Below the pieces are notes generated by a model. The model was not told where the DNA came from, ran no database searches, and saw nothing but the letters and a program-made list of their open reading frames with translations. Of a DNA stretch of 26,569 nt, positions 13,782-20,554 are shown in pieces. Every line of letters begins with the position of its first letter. The first letter of the stretch is position 1. Source of the stretch: DATJBC01 sp035515515 (lineage in GTDB: Bacteria > Actinomycetota > Acidimicrobiia > Acidimicrobiales > UBA8190). A program made the position numbers and the translations under genes. The DNA lies in assembly GCA_035515515.1 (NCBI GenBank), contig DATJBC010000029.1, positions 1-26,569 on the forward strand, in the 5' to 3' direction.

Positions 13782-14918
13782 TCAGTCCGCCGGCCCCGTC
13801 ACCAGATGAACGGTCGCCGTCTGCTGGTTGCCCGCCTGGTCGATCCAGCTGAGCTGCACCACGTCACCGGGGTGGTGCGCGTCGATGGCGTCGGTCAGCG
13901 CGCTGGCCGATCCGACGACGCTTCCGTTCACCAGGGTGATGACGTCGCCCGACACCAGGCCGGCCTGGGCGGCCGGCGAGCCGGGCTCGACGCCCACCAC
14001 GAGCGCCCCGGCGCCGAACAGGTTCATGACCGACACACCGAGGAAGGCGCTCGGGCCGATGTGCACGGTGGCCGACGCCTTGCCGGCGGCGATCTGGTTC
14101 GCCACCGTGACCGCCGTGGTGATGGGGATGTGGAACGCCTGGTTCGTGCCCGTGGCGAAGCTGTACCCGTTGGACGCCGCGGTGTTCACGCCCACGACCT
14201 CACCGCTGAGGTTGACCAGCGGCCCCCCGGAGTCGCCGGCCTCGATGGCGGTGTCGGTCTCGATGAGTCCCGAGAGCTCCTCGGAGAGCCCCATGGAGTC
14301 CTGGGCGATGATCTCGCGGCCGAGGGCGGTGACCACGCCGCGCACCGCGCTGGGCGTGCCCCCCACCCCGCCGGCGTTGCCGAAGGCGATCACGGCGTCA
14401 CCCACGGCCACGCTCGAGGACCTCCCGACGGCCACGGTGCGCAGGTGGGAGGCACCCTGGAGCTGGAGCAGGGCCACGTCGTCGCTGCGGTCGGTCCCGA
14501 CGACCGTCGCCTTGTAGGTGCGGCCGTTGCCGACGTCGGTGGCCTTGACGGCGGTCGCTCCGTAGATGACGTGGTTGTTGGTGAGCACCTCGCCCGACGA
14601 CGTGAGCACCATGCCCGTGCCGGCCGCCTCGGCACCCTGGAGGCCGAGGGTGCTCACCACGTCGACGATCCCGGGGTCGACCTTGGCCGCCAGGCCTCCG
14701 GGCACCGTGTTCGTGGGCCGCCCGAGCCACAGCGCCGTCACGGCGACCACGGCCGTCAGGACGACCGCCACCACCGCCGCCGTGGTGACGAGTGCGGAGG
14801 GCGTGCGCCGAGGAGGTGCGGGCCGCTCCCCGAAAATGTCGGCGGAACCGTCCGCCCACAGCGTGGAGGGCCAGACGTCCTCGGGCGCGGGCCGTGTGCG
14901 GGTGCCGTGTCCCTCCAC
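13782..14918 (-). CDS. HtrA/DegP-type membrane-anchored serine protease with PDZ domain
   Basis: The 378-residue protein starts with a cytoplasmic Pro/Arg-rich tail (1-41). One transmembrane helix follows (about 42-65: ALVTTAAVVAVVLTAVVAV), so the protease domain faces outward. The trypsin-like domain (about 80-275) has TNNHVI (His116), SDDVALLQL (Asp147) and EAGDSGGPLV (Ser230), a complete triad. A PDZ domain (about 288-375) includes FLGVSV, GSPAAQAGLVSGDVITLVNG and the closing VQLSWIDQAGNQQTATV. This is the HtrA architecture of envelope quality control. GTG 14918 is the only start that keeps the full anchor context; the ribosome-binding site is weak. A perfect 23-bp inverted repeat lies 21-43 bp upstream. 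The gene is divergent from a lipoprotein gene, suggesting an envelope-related pair. Confidence 0.93.
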   Translation of the reverse strand: MEGHGTRTRPAPEDVWPSTLWADGSADIFGERPAPPRRTPSALVTTAAVVAVVLTAVVAVTALWLGRPTNTVPGGLAAKVDPGIVDVVSTLGLQGAEAAGTGMVLTSSGEVLTNNHVIYGATAVKATDVGNGRTYKATVVGTDRSDDVALLQLQGASHLRTVAVGRSSSVAVGDAVIAFGNAGGVGGTPSAVRGVVTALGREIIAQDSMGLSEELSGLIETDTAIEAGDSGGPLVNLSGEVVGVNTAASNGYSFATGTNQAFHIPITTAVTVANQIAAGKASATVHIGPSAFLGVSVMNLFGAGALVVGVEPGSPAAQAGLVSGDVITLVNGSVVGSASALTDAIDAHHPGDVVQLSWIDQAGNQQTATVHLVTGPAD

Positions 14919-14938
14919 ACGCCCAGCGTGCTCCGCTC

Positions 14939-14961
14939 TCGACCCTCCCCCCTAGGGTCGA
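14939..14961. promoter_or_regulatory. Operator-like inverted repeat TCGACCCT-N7-AGGGTCGA
   Basis: A perfect 8-bp inverted repeat with a 7-bp C/T-only spacer, centred at 14950, 32 bp upstream of the HtrA start. The length and spacer suit a homodimeric helix-turn-helix regulator. The regulator is not encoded beside it. Confidence 0.5.
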
Positions 14962-15034
14962 ACGTCACGATCGGAGTGGGACCCCGCCCTCCAAGCGCCC
15001 CCACCTTCGTCGGCCCCTCGCCCCGGAGGCCAAA

Positions 15035-15047
15035 GGGACCTTGTCCC
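15035..15047. promoter_or_regulatory. Inverted repeat GGGAC-CTT-GTCCC upstream of the lipoprotein gene
   Basis: A perfect 5-bp repeat centred at 15041, about 44 bp before the predicted transcription start at 15085, a position used by activators that overlap the -35 box. It resembles the half-sites of DosR/DevR boxes (GGGAC...GTCCC), but its spacer is one base shorter. Confidence 0.35.
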
Positions 15048-15072
15048 CTGTCCGCCGCCGGCGCGGTCCGAC

Positions 15073-15078
15073 CATCCT
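15073..15078 (+). promoter_or_regulatory. Possible leaderless -10 (CATCCT) for the lipoprotein gene
   Basis: CATCCT is followed by 6 bases and ATG 15085. It is a weaker match than the TAnnnT examples because the first base is C. Confidence 0.3.
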
Positions 15079-15084
15079 GGCGCC

Positions 15085-15753
15085 ATGGCCCGCCTGCCCC
15101 GGTCCTCCGGCGTCATCCACGGAATGGGCACGGCGGCCTTCGCCGGGCTCGCCGTCGTCGTGTTGTCTGCGTGCGGCGCCAGCCCCTCGTCGCATCCCAC
15201 CTCGGCCTCGAGGGCCTCGACGTCCACGAGCACGACGGTCCCCTGTGCCGCCCGGCCGAGTCACGGCTCACAGGGGTCGGCCACGATCACCGTGACGCCC
15301 GGCACGTGCCTGCAGGGCGGCCAGACCGTGACCATCACGGGGTCGGGGCTCAAGCCCAACAGCCCGGGAGGCATCGCGCAATGCAACGGCGCGGACGGTG
15401 AGCCCACGGTTGCCGTGGCGGGCAACCAGGTTCCCGTGGGGTGCTCCAATCCCTTGGCGCAGACGGTGAGCACATCGGAGTCTGGGTCCCTCGACGCCAC
15501 GTTCCCGATCATCACGGGGATCCCCGGGCCGCCGGCCACGGGCACCGACACCGCCGGGAGGTCCGCCATGACCGACGCCCCCGGCTACCCCTGTCCCCCC
15601 ACGGCCGCCCAGTCGGCCACCACCACGTGCAACATCGCGTTCGGCGACGCCAGCGGTGACCAGGTGAGCATCCCGATCAGCTTCGCCCCCGACGTCAAGC
15701 CCACGGCGACGAAGCCCGGGAGCACGCTCTCGCCCTCGGTGCCCATCGGTTGA
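15085..15753 (+). CDS. Secreted lipoprotein with neocarzinostatin-like domain
   Basis: The 222-residue protein has a lipoprotein signal peptide: a basic start, a hydrophobic core AAFAGLAVVVL and a lipobox LSAC with Cys30 as the lipidated residue. A Ser/Thr-rich linker follows (about 32-52). The rest (about 65-200) looks like the all-beta neocarzinostatin apoprotein fold: ATITVTPGTCLQGGQTVTIT (66-85), GSGLKPNS, AQCNG (98-102), and the C-terminal TTCNIAFGDASGDQVSIPISF (180-200). Six cysteines in the mature chain (54, 75, 100, 120, 170, 182) would allow three disulfides. The classical members bind enediyne chromophores, but most genomic homologues in actinobacteria are surface or secreted proteins with no chromophore, and no enediyne genes are nearby. 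The role is therefore open: possibly small-molecule binding at the cell surface. Confidence 0.72.
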   Translation: MARLPRSSGVIHGMGTAAFAGLAVVVLSACGASPSSHPTSASRASTSTSTTVPCAARPSHGSQGSATITVTPGTCLQGGQTVTITGSGLKPNSPGGIAQCNGADGEPTVAVAGNQVPVGCSNPLAQTVSTSESGSLDATFPIITGIPGPPATGTDTAGRSAMTDAPGYPCPPTAAQSATTTCNIAFGDASGDQVSIPISFAPDVKPTATKPGSTLSPSVPIG

Positions 15754-15797
15754 GCGGCGGTCAGCGGCGCGGGCTCCCAGGAGCGGCCGCGGAGCGG

Positions 15798-17006
15798 TCA
15801 TGTCACGACCCCGGCGGACCGCAGCCGGAGCCATTCGTCGCCGTTGACGCCGGCGAGCTCGGCGAGGACCTGCTGGGTGTGCTCTCCCAGCGTGGGTCCG
15901 ACGTCGGCGACGGCCCCCGGGGTCCGGGAGAACTTGGGGACGACGCCCGCCATGGGGGTCTCGTAGCCGGCACGCGACATGGCCCGCACGACCATCTCCC
16001 TCGCCGCATAGTGCGGGTCGGTGACCATGTCGGGTGCCGTGTAGACACGGCTGGCGGGCACCTTGTGGGCGGCGAGGACGTCCAGGAGGTCCGCGCTGTG
16101 TTGTGCGGTGGTCCACTCGCCGATGCGCGCGTCGAGCTCGGCCATGTGCGCACCCCGGGCCCGGTGGTCCGCGTACCGGGGGTCGCGGGCGAGGCCGGGC
16201 TGTCCCATGGCGTCGCACAGGCGGGCGAAGACGGAGTCGGCGTTGGCGGCGATCAGGACCTCGGATCCCTCCGCGCTGCGGTAGACGTTGGACGGGGCCA
16301 CCCCGGGGAGGACGCCCCCCGTGCGGCTCCGGGTCACCCCGGCGAGCTCGAAGTCGGCGAGCGTGGACTCCATGAGGGCCGCCACCGCCTCGTAGATGGC
16401 GACGTCCACCTCCTGGCCGCGCCCGCTCCGGGCGCGCTCGTGGATCGCGGCCAGGGTCCCGATCACGGCGAACATGCCGGCGAGGGCGTCACCGAGGCTG
16501 ATGCCGCAACGGGCGGGTGGGCGGTCGGGGTCGCCGGTGGTGGCGCGGATGCCCCCGACGGCCTCGCCCACCGACCCGAACCCGGCTTCCGAGGACCGGG
16601 GGCCGGTCTGGCCGAACCCCGACACGTGCACGACGATCACGGCCGCGTTCGAGCGCTGCAGGCGCTCGTAGTCGAGGCCCCACTCCTCGAGCCGGCCCGG
16701 CCGGAAGTTCTCGAGCACGACGTCCACGTGCGCGGCCAGGCGCCGGACCAGCTCCTGGCCCTGCGCCACGCGCAGGTCGACGGCGACCGAGCGCTTGTTG
16801 CGGGCGATCGCCGGCCACCACAGGCTCTGGCCGTCCCTGGTCAGGCCCCACGACCGCATGGGGTCGCCCTCCCCGGGCTGCTCCACCTTGATCACGTCGG
16901 CCCCGTAGTCGCCCAGCAGCTGGCCGGCGAAGGGCCCGGCGATGAAGCTGCCGAGCTCGAGCACGCGCAGGCCGCCCAGCGGTCCTGACCGGGCCCTGGC
17001 GGTCAT
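15798..17006 (-). CDS. Class III (CaiB/BaiF family) CoA-transferase
   Basis: The 402-residue protein is the usual family length. The N-terminal domain has GLRVLELGSFIAGPFAGQLLGDYGADVIKVE (12-42 region) and NKRSVAVDLR (70-79). ENFRPGRLEEWGLDYE (99-114) follows. The catalytic Asp is Asp173 in GISLGDALAGMFA, which forms the acyl-CoA anhydride intermediate. The C-terminal part has PASRVYTAPDMVTDPHYAAREM, the clamp region of the interlocked dimer. The enzyme moves CoA between carboxylic acids in the cytoplasm. It is divergent from the CMD-like and HMG-CoA lyase genes, so activating a 3-hydroxy-3-methyl acid or a similar substrate for the lyase is plausible. ATG 17006 follows a TACAAT box by 8 bases with no ribosome-binding site, predicting a leaderless mRNA. 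Confidence 0.92.
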   Translation of the reverse strand: MTARARSGPLGGLRVLELGSFIAGPFAGQLLGDYGADVIKVEQPGEGDPMRSWGLTRDGQSLWWPAIARNKRSVAVDLRVAQGQELVRRLAAHVDVVLENFRPGRLEEWGLDYERLQRSNAAVIVVHVSGFGQTGPRSSEAGFGSVGEAVGGIRATTGDPDRPPARCGISLGDALAGMFAVIGTLAAIHERARSGRGQEVDVAIYEAVAALMESTLADFELAGVTRSRTGGVLPGVAPSNVYRSAEGSEVLIAANADSVFARLCDAMGQPGLARDPRYADHRARGAHMAELDARIGEWTTAQHSADLLDVLAAHKVPASRVYTAPDMVTDPHYAAREMVVRAMSRAGYETPMAGVVPKFSRTPGAVADVGPTLGEHTQQVLAELAGVNGDEWLRLRSAGVVT

Positions 17007-17014
17007 GGGCCGTG

Positions 17015-17020
17015 ATTGTA
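17015..17020 (-). promoter_or_regulatory. Leaderless -10 element TACAAT for the CoA-transferase
   Basis: On the minus strand TACAAT stands 8 bases before ATG 17006, a near-consensus -10 box in GC-rich surroundings. A GCGTG-N5-CACGC repeat (17022-17036) lies just upstream and could be a site shared with the divergent genes. Confidence 0.6.
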
Positions 17021-17083
17021 GGCGTGCGCCTCACGCACGACGGCACCGTGGCGGACGCCGCCGTGTGCGAATGGAGCCTTGGA

Positions 17084-17089
17084 TAGGCT
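17084..17089 (+). promoter_or_regulatory. Leaderless -10 element TAGGCT upstream of the CMD-lyase unit
   Basis: TAGGCT is followed by 7 bases and ATG 17097. It is the only recognisable promoter element before the CMD-like gene. Confidence 0.48.
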
Positions 17090-17096
17090 GCCGACG

Positions 17097-17159
17097 ATGC
17101 CGATGCGCTGTGCCTTGCCGACGCCGCCGCGCAGGCGCCGGCCACGCGTGGAGGCGTGA
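17097..17159 (+). CDS. Predicted 20-residue leaderless leader peptide
   Basis: ATG 17097 opens a 21-codon frame ending in TGA 17157-17159, nine bases before the GTG of the CMD-like gene. The peptide has an Arg-rich middle (PPRRRRPR) and one Cys. The TAGGCT box 7 bases upstream and the close spacing to the next gene are the evidence. The GAGG near its end would serve as the ribosome-binding site of the next gene, so translation of the micro-ORF could expose or cover it. Confidence 0.38.
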   Translation: MPMRCALPTPPRRRRPRVEA

Positions 17160-17168
17160 GGCCCCGTC

Positions 17169-17816
17169 GTGCCCAGACTGCGCCAGGTCGGCAAAGACGA
17201 GGCCGAGGCCCCCATCGTCACCGTGATGTACGAGCACCTCTTCGAGGGCCGGGACCCGGTGACCGAGCCCGGCACGGCCACGGGGTCCCCAGGTGACTGG
17301 TGGACGGTGTTCGCGCTGGTGCCCGACGTCCTCGAGCACGCCGTGCAGGGCTTCGGCCTCTACCAGAGCCCCACGCGCCTCCTCGATCCCGTGCTACGCG
17401 AGCTCGCCCAGGCCCGGGCGGGGTGGGCGGCGGGGAGCCAGTTCGTCTTCTCCCAGCACTGCAAGTCGCTCCGGGCACTGGCGGTGGACGAGGCGCTCAT
17501 CGAGTCGCTGCCCCACTGGCCGTCGGCTGCGTGCTACAGCGAGGTCCAGCGACTCGTGCTCGCCTACGCCGACTGCCTCGTCCTCGACCGGGGACGGGTC
17601 CCCGACGGGCTGTTCGACGCGCTGCGTGCGCACCTCTCGGACGAGGAGATCCTCGAGCTGACCTACATCGCGGCTCTCTATCTGCAGCACGCCGTCATGT
17701 CCCGCGCGCTGCGCACCGAGTTCGACGACCGGCCCGAGCCTGTCGTCGAGGTCGTCGTGGAGGGCCTCGACGAGCGCCGCGACGTGGGCCGCGACATCGC
17801 GCTGCCCGGGCAGTGA
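17169..17816 (+). CDS. Carboxymuconolactone decarboxylase/AhpD-like protein
   Basis: The 215-residue all-helical protein is of the CMD/AhpD superfamily. The core helix RELAQARAGWAAGSQFVFSQH (77-97) aligns with the family segment normally reading GCEYEWAQH. Here the usual Cys is Ser90, and the acidic and aromatic partners are changed, so the CxxC disulfide-reductase function of AhpD is absent. EVQRLVLAYADCLVLDRGRVPDGLFDALRAHLSDEEILELTYIAALY is the second typical helix pair (about 125-175; described by position only). It is probably a lactone decarboxylase-like or binding protein rather than a peroxidase partner. GTG 17169 has a GAGG stretch upstream. Its stop lies 12 bases before the HMG-CoA lyase start, so the two form an operon. 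Confidence 0.78.
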   Translation: MPRLRQVGKDEAEAPIVTVMYEHLFEGRDPVTEPGTATGSPGDWWTVFALVPDVLEHAVQGFGLYQSPTRLLDPVLRELAQARAGWAAGSQFVFSQHCKSLRALAVDEALIESLPHWPSAACYSEVQRLVLAYADCLVLDRGRVPDGLFDALRAHLSDEEILELTYIAALYLQHAVMSRALRTEFDDRPEPVVEVVVEGLDERRDVGRDIALPGQ

Positions 17817-17828
17817 GCGTGAGGAGCC

Positions 17829-18716
17829 GTGGGCGTCGGGATCGTTGAGGTATCCCCGCGTGACGGCTTGCAGGACGAGCCGTCGCTGGTGCCGACGGAG
17901 GCCAAGGTGGCGCTCATCGAGCGCGCCCTGGACGCCGGCATCGGGCGGGTCGAGGCGGCCAGCTTCGTCCGCCCCGACCGTGTGCCGGCCATGGCCGACG
18001 CCGAGGCGGTCCTGGCGGGCGTGCCCCGGCGTCGGGGGGCGCGCCTGGCGGGGCTCGTGCTCAACCGGCGCGGGCTGGCGCGCGCCGTGGACGCCGCCGT
18101 GGACGAGGTCAACGTCGTGGTCCTGGCGAGCGAGACCTTCTCCCGCCGCAACCAGGGCATGGGCGTCGACGACGCCCTGGCCACCTGGGCGGCGGTGGCG
18201 GCCGCGGCCAGGGCATCCGGCATCCGGCCCACCGTGACGCTGGGAGCCGCCTTCGGCTGCCCCTACGAGGGGCCGGTGGCGGCCGGGACGGTGCGCGAGC
18301 TGGCCGTGCGGGCCGCCGAGAGCGGGCCGGTGGAGATCGCCCTGGCCGACACGATCGGCTGTGCGGTCCCCCCCGAGGTCGCCGCCATGGTCAAGGGCGT
18401 GGCCACCGATACGGGGCTCCCCGTGCGCGTCCACCTGCACAACAGCCGCAACACCGGGTTCGCCAACGCACTGGCGGCCATCGAGGCCGGGGTGGCCACC
18501 CTCGACGCCAGCATCGGCGGCATCGGCGGATGCCCGTTCGCCCCCGGGGCCACGGGCAACATCGCCACCGAGGACCTCGTGCACCTGCTGGACCGCATGG
18601 GCGTCGCCACGGGCGTGGCGCTGGAGCCGCTCCTCGAGGCGGCGCGCTGGCTCGAAGGCGTCCTCGGGCACCCGGTGCCCGGTCAGGTGGTCCGGGCCGG
18701 GGCCTTCCCGCCGTGA
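17829..18716 (+). CDS. Hydroxymethylglutaryl-CoA lyase (HMGL-like)
   Basis: The 295-residue TIM-barrel lyase cleaves 3-hydroxy-3-methylglutaryl-CoA into acetyl-CoA and acetoacetate. The active-site set matches the human enzyme in identity and spacing: EVSPRDGLQ gives Arg11 and Asp12; VEAASFV gives Glu42; VHLHNS gives His202 and His204 (metal ligands with Asp12 and Asn244); and GIGGCPFAPGATGN gives the catalytic Cys235 and Asn244, with Glu248 following. It acts in leucine breakdown or in catabolism of methyl-branched acids; related lyases also cleave 3-hydroxy-3-methyl analogues. GTG 17829 has GAGGAG 2 nt before it, rather close but the only candidate keeping EVSPRDG. It is second gene of the operon with the CMD-like protein and divergent from a class III CoA-transferase that could supply its CoA thioester. 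Confidence 0.92.
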   Translation: MGVGIVEVSPRDGLQDEPSLVPTEAKVALIERALDAGIGRVEAASFVRPDRVPAMADAEAVLAGVPRRRGARLAGLVLNRRGLARAVDAAVDEVNVVVLASETFSRRNQGMGVDDALATWAAVAAAARASGIRPTVTLGAAFGCPYEGPVAAGTVRELAVRAAESGPVEIALADTIGCAVPPEVAAMVKGVATDTGLPVRVHLHNSRNTGFANALAAIEAGVATLDASIGGIGGCPFAPGATGNIATEDLVHLLDRMGVATGVALEPLLEAARWLEGVLGHPVPGQVVRAGAFPP

Positions 18717-18803
18717 TGTCTCGGTGACGTAGGCGTCGTCCTCGGCGTTTGCCGCCGGTTCGGCCCGGGGCCCGGACCCGCCCTGTGGCAGTGTTGGCCG
18801 GCC

Positions 18804-19802
18804 ATGCTCGTCGCCGTGGTCGTCCTGTCCATCGGGTTCGGGCTCGCCAACGGTGTCCACGATGCGGGCAACGCCATCGCCGCCCCCATCGTGACCCGGG
18901 CACTGCGGCCCGGGCCGGCGCTCGTGCTGGCCGCCGTCTTCCATGTGGCCGGCGCGCTCACGGTCGGCACGGCGGTGGCCGCCACCGTGGGGGGCATCGT
19001 CTCGGTGCCCAGCCGCGACCTGCTCGACGTGCTCGGGGCCGCCGTGGTGGGCGCGCTCTGCTGGAACCTCCTCACCCTGCGCCTCGGCCTGCCGTGCAGC
19101 TCGGGCCACTGCCTGGTGGGCGCCCTGGCCGGCGCGGCGTTGGCGGACGGCGGTGCCCGCGCGGTGCACTGGGGCGGGCTCCACGGGCTCCGGCCGGTCG
19201 GTGTCGTGGGCTCGCTCCTGTGGCTCGTCTTCTCCACCGCGCTGGCGGTGCCGCTGGCGCTGGTGGGCATCCGTGTCGCCCACCGCGGCCTGCGGCGGGC
19301 CTCACGAGCCGTGGTCGGCCCCATCCGCAAGGGCGAGGTGCTCACCACGGCGACGCTGGCCTTCGCCCACGGGTCCAACGACGCCCAGAAGACCATGGGG
19401 CTCCTCACGCTCGCCCTGGTGGGGAGCGGCCACCTCACCAGGTTCGCGGTCCCCTTCTGGGTCGTCCTCGTGGCGGCGCTTTCGCTCACCCTGGGGACCT
19501 CGCTCGGGGGGTGGCGGGTGGTGCGCACCCTGGGACGGGGCATCTACCCGCTGCGGGCCCTCGGAGGGCTCGTGAGCCAGGGGGCGTCCTCGGCCATCGT
19601 GCTGGTGGCCTCGCTCCTCGGGGCGCCCATCAGCACCACCGACGTCGTCGCCCCCGCCGTCGTGGGTGTCGGTGCGGGGCAGCGCTGGGGCCACGTACGT
19701 TGGCGGGTCGTGGAGGAGATCGGGCTGGCGTGGCTGGTGACCCTGCCGGTGAGCGCCGCGCTGGCCGCCGTCGTCCTGCCGGTGTGGAAGGCCCTGTCGT
19801 GA
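18804..19802 (+). CDS. pit: PiT-family low-affinity inorganic phosphate transporter
   Basis: The 332-residue protein has about 8-10 hydrophobic segments. It carries the two PiT repeats: ANGVHDAGNAIAAP (15-28) and FAHGSNDAQKTMG (187-199), the inverted Asn-Asp signatures that bind metal-phosphate and the coupling ion. LPCSSGHCLVGALAGA (97-112) and the later GAPISTTDVVAPAVVGVGAG are the paired substrate-site helices. It imports phosphate as a neutral metal-phosphate complex with protons or sodium. ATG 18804 has no clear ribosome-binding site; a CAGTGT box 9 bases upstream is a weak leaderless candidate. The next gene is a DUF47/PhoU-like protein 30 bp away, the standard partner of this transporter type. 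Confidence 0.92.
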   Translation: MLVAVVVLSIGFGLANGVHDAGNAIAAPIVTRALRPGPALVLAAVFHVAGALTVGTAVAATVGGIVSVPSRDLLDVLGAAVVGALCWNLLTLRLGLPCSSGHCLVGALAGAALADGGARAVHWGGLHGLRPVGVVGSLLWLVFSTALAVPLALVGIRVAHRGLRRASRAVVGPIRKGEVLTTATLAFAHGSNDAQKTMGLLTLALVGSGHLTRFAVPFWVVLVAALSLTLGTSLGGWRVVRTLGRGIYPLRALGGLVSQGASSAIVLVASLLGAPISTTDVVAPAVVGVGAGQRWGHVRWRVVEEIGLAWLVTLPVSAALAAVVLPVWKALS

Positions 19803-19832
19803 CAGCCACACGGGCCCGCTGAGGCCACGCGG

Positions 19833-20456
19833 ATGCGGCGACGCTGGGCCACGCTGTCGTGGCTGCTCCCGGAGTCCCCCGACCTCCTGGGGCTGCTGGC
19901 GGACCAGGGCAGGGTCACGATCGAGGGAGCCGAGGCCTTCGACCGCTGGGCGAGCGGTGACGCCGCGGAGGCGCAGCTGGTCCGGACGCTCGAGCACAGC
20001 GCGGACGACGCCAAGCACGCCGTGGTGGGAGCGCTCCGCCAGGCCTTCACCACCCCGCTCGAGCCCGAGGACATCTTCGAGCTGTCGGAACGGCTCGACG
20101 CCGTGCTCAACCAGGTCAAGGACCTCGTGCGCGAGGCGGAGGTCCTGGCCATGGCCCCGGACGAGGCCATGGCCGAGATGTCGCATCTCGTGCTCGAGGG
20201 CGTGCGCGAGCTGGCGGCGGCGATCCCCGACCTCGCCCGGGCCCCTGACACCGCCACGGCGGCCGCCGACCGCGCCATCCGCCAGCACCGGGGGATCGAG
20301 CGCGTCTACCGCCGGGCCATGTCGGGGCTCCTCGAGGCGACAGAGCTTCGCGAGGTGGCCGGCAAGCGCGAGCTCTACCGGCGCTACGCCCGCATCGGCG
20401 AGGCCATCGAGCACGTCGCCAACCGCATCTGGTACGCGGTGGTGAAGCAGGCCTGA
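19833..20456 (+). CDS. DUF47 (PhoU-like) accessory protein of the PiT transporter
   Basis: The 207-residue, all-helical protein is of the DUF47/PhoU_div family. The metal-binding and helix motifs are present: LEHSADDAKHAVVGAL (53-68) with Glu54, Asp58 and Asp59, then FTTPLEPEDIFELSERLDAVLNQVKD (72-97; Asp80 and Asp89 conserved). The C-terminal half repeats the three-helix pattern (IRQHRGIERVYRRAM, ELYRRYARIGEAIEHVANRIW). It sits in the cytoplasm and is thought to control or assist the adjacent PiT transporter, as PhoU does for Pst. ATG 19833 follows the pit stop by 30 bases with a GAGG about 9 nt upstream, so both are probably on one mRNA. Confidence 0.9.
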   Translation: MRRRWATLSWLLPESPDLLGLLADQGRVTIEGAEAFDRWASGDAAEAQLVRTLEHSADDAKHAVVGALRQAFTTPLEPEDIFELSERLDAVLNQVKDLVREAEVLAMAPDEAMAEMSHLVLEGVRELAAAIPDLARAPDTATAAADRAIRQHRGIERVYRRAMSGLLEATELREVAGKRELYRRYARIGEAIEHVANRIWYAVVKQA

Positions 20457-20542
20457 CCCGACGTGGCGGGCGTGGCTCCAGGGCAGGCCCACCATCGGGT
20501 CTTCCTCTGGAGCGTGCGTTCGGTGCCCCCGCGGCGATGGGC

Positions 20543-20548
20543 CATCAT
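20543..20548 (+). promoter_or_regulatory. Possible leaderless -10 (CATCAT) for typA
   Basis: CATCAT is followed by 6 bases and ATG 20555. The first base deviates from TAnnnT. It favours ATG 20555 over the in-frame ATG 20537. Confidence 0.3.
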
Positions 20549-20554
20549 GGTCCC

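Noticed and set aside
15035..15047. A true DosR/DevR box upstream of the lipoprotein gene
   Set aside because: Half-sites match, but the spacer is 3 instead of 4 bases and the flanks do not match the 20-bp consensus; kept only as an unassigned inverted repeat.
13548..15401. Plus-strand open frame of 617 codons across the HtrA region
   Set aside because: It overlaps the alpha/beta hydrolase end and runs antisense to HtrA, whose full catalytic triad and PDZ domain are clear. The shadow has no recognisable domain.
15085..15753. Idea that the neocarzinostatin-like gene marks an enediyne biosynthetic cluster
   Set aside because: No polyketide synthase, enediyne cassette or sugar genes in the window; the lipobox points to a surface protein instead.
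17394..19283. Minus-strand open frame of 629 codons across the CMD, lyase and pit genes
   Set aside because: It covers three well-supported genes on the other strand, and its translation is a His/Gly/Arg/Asp-rich repeat-like sequence.
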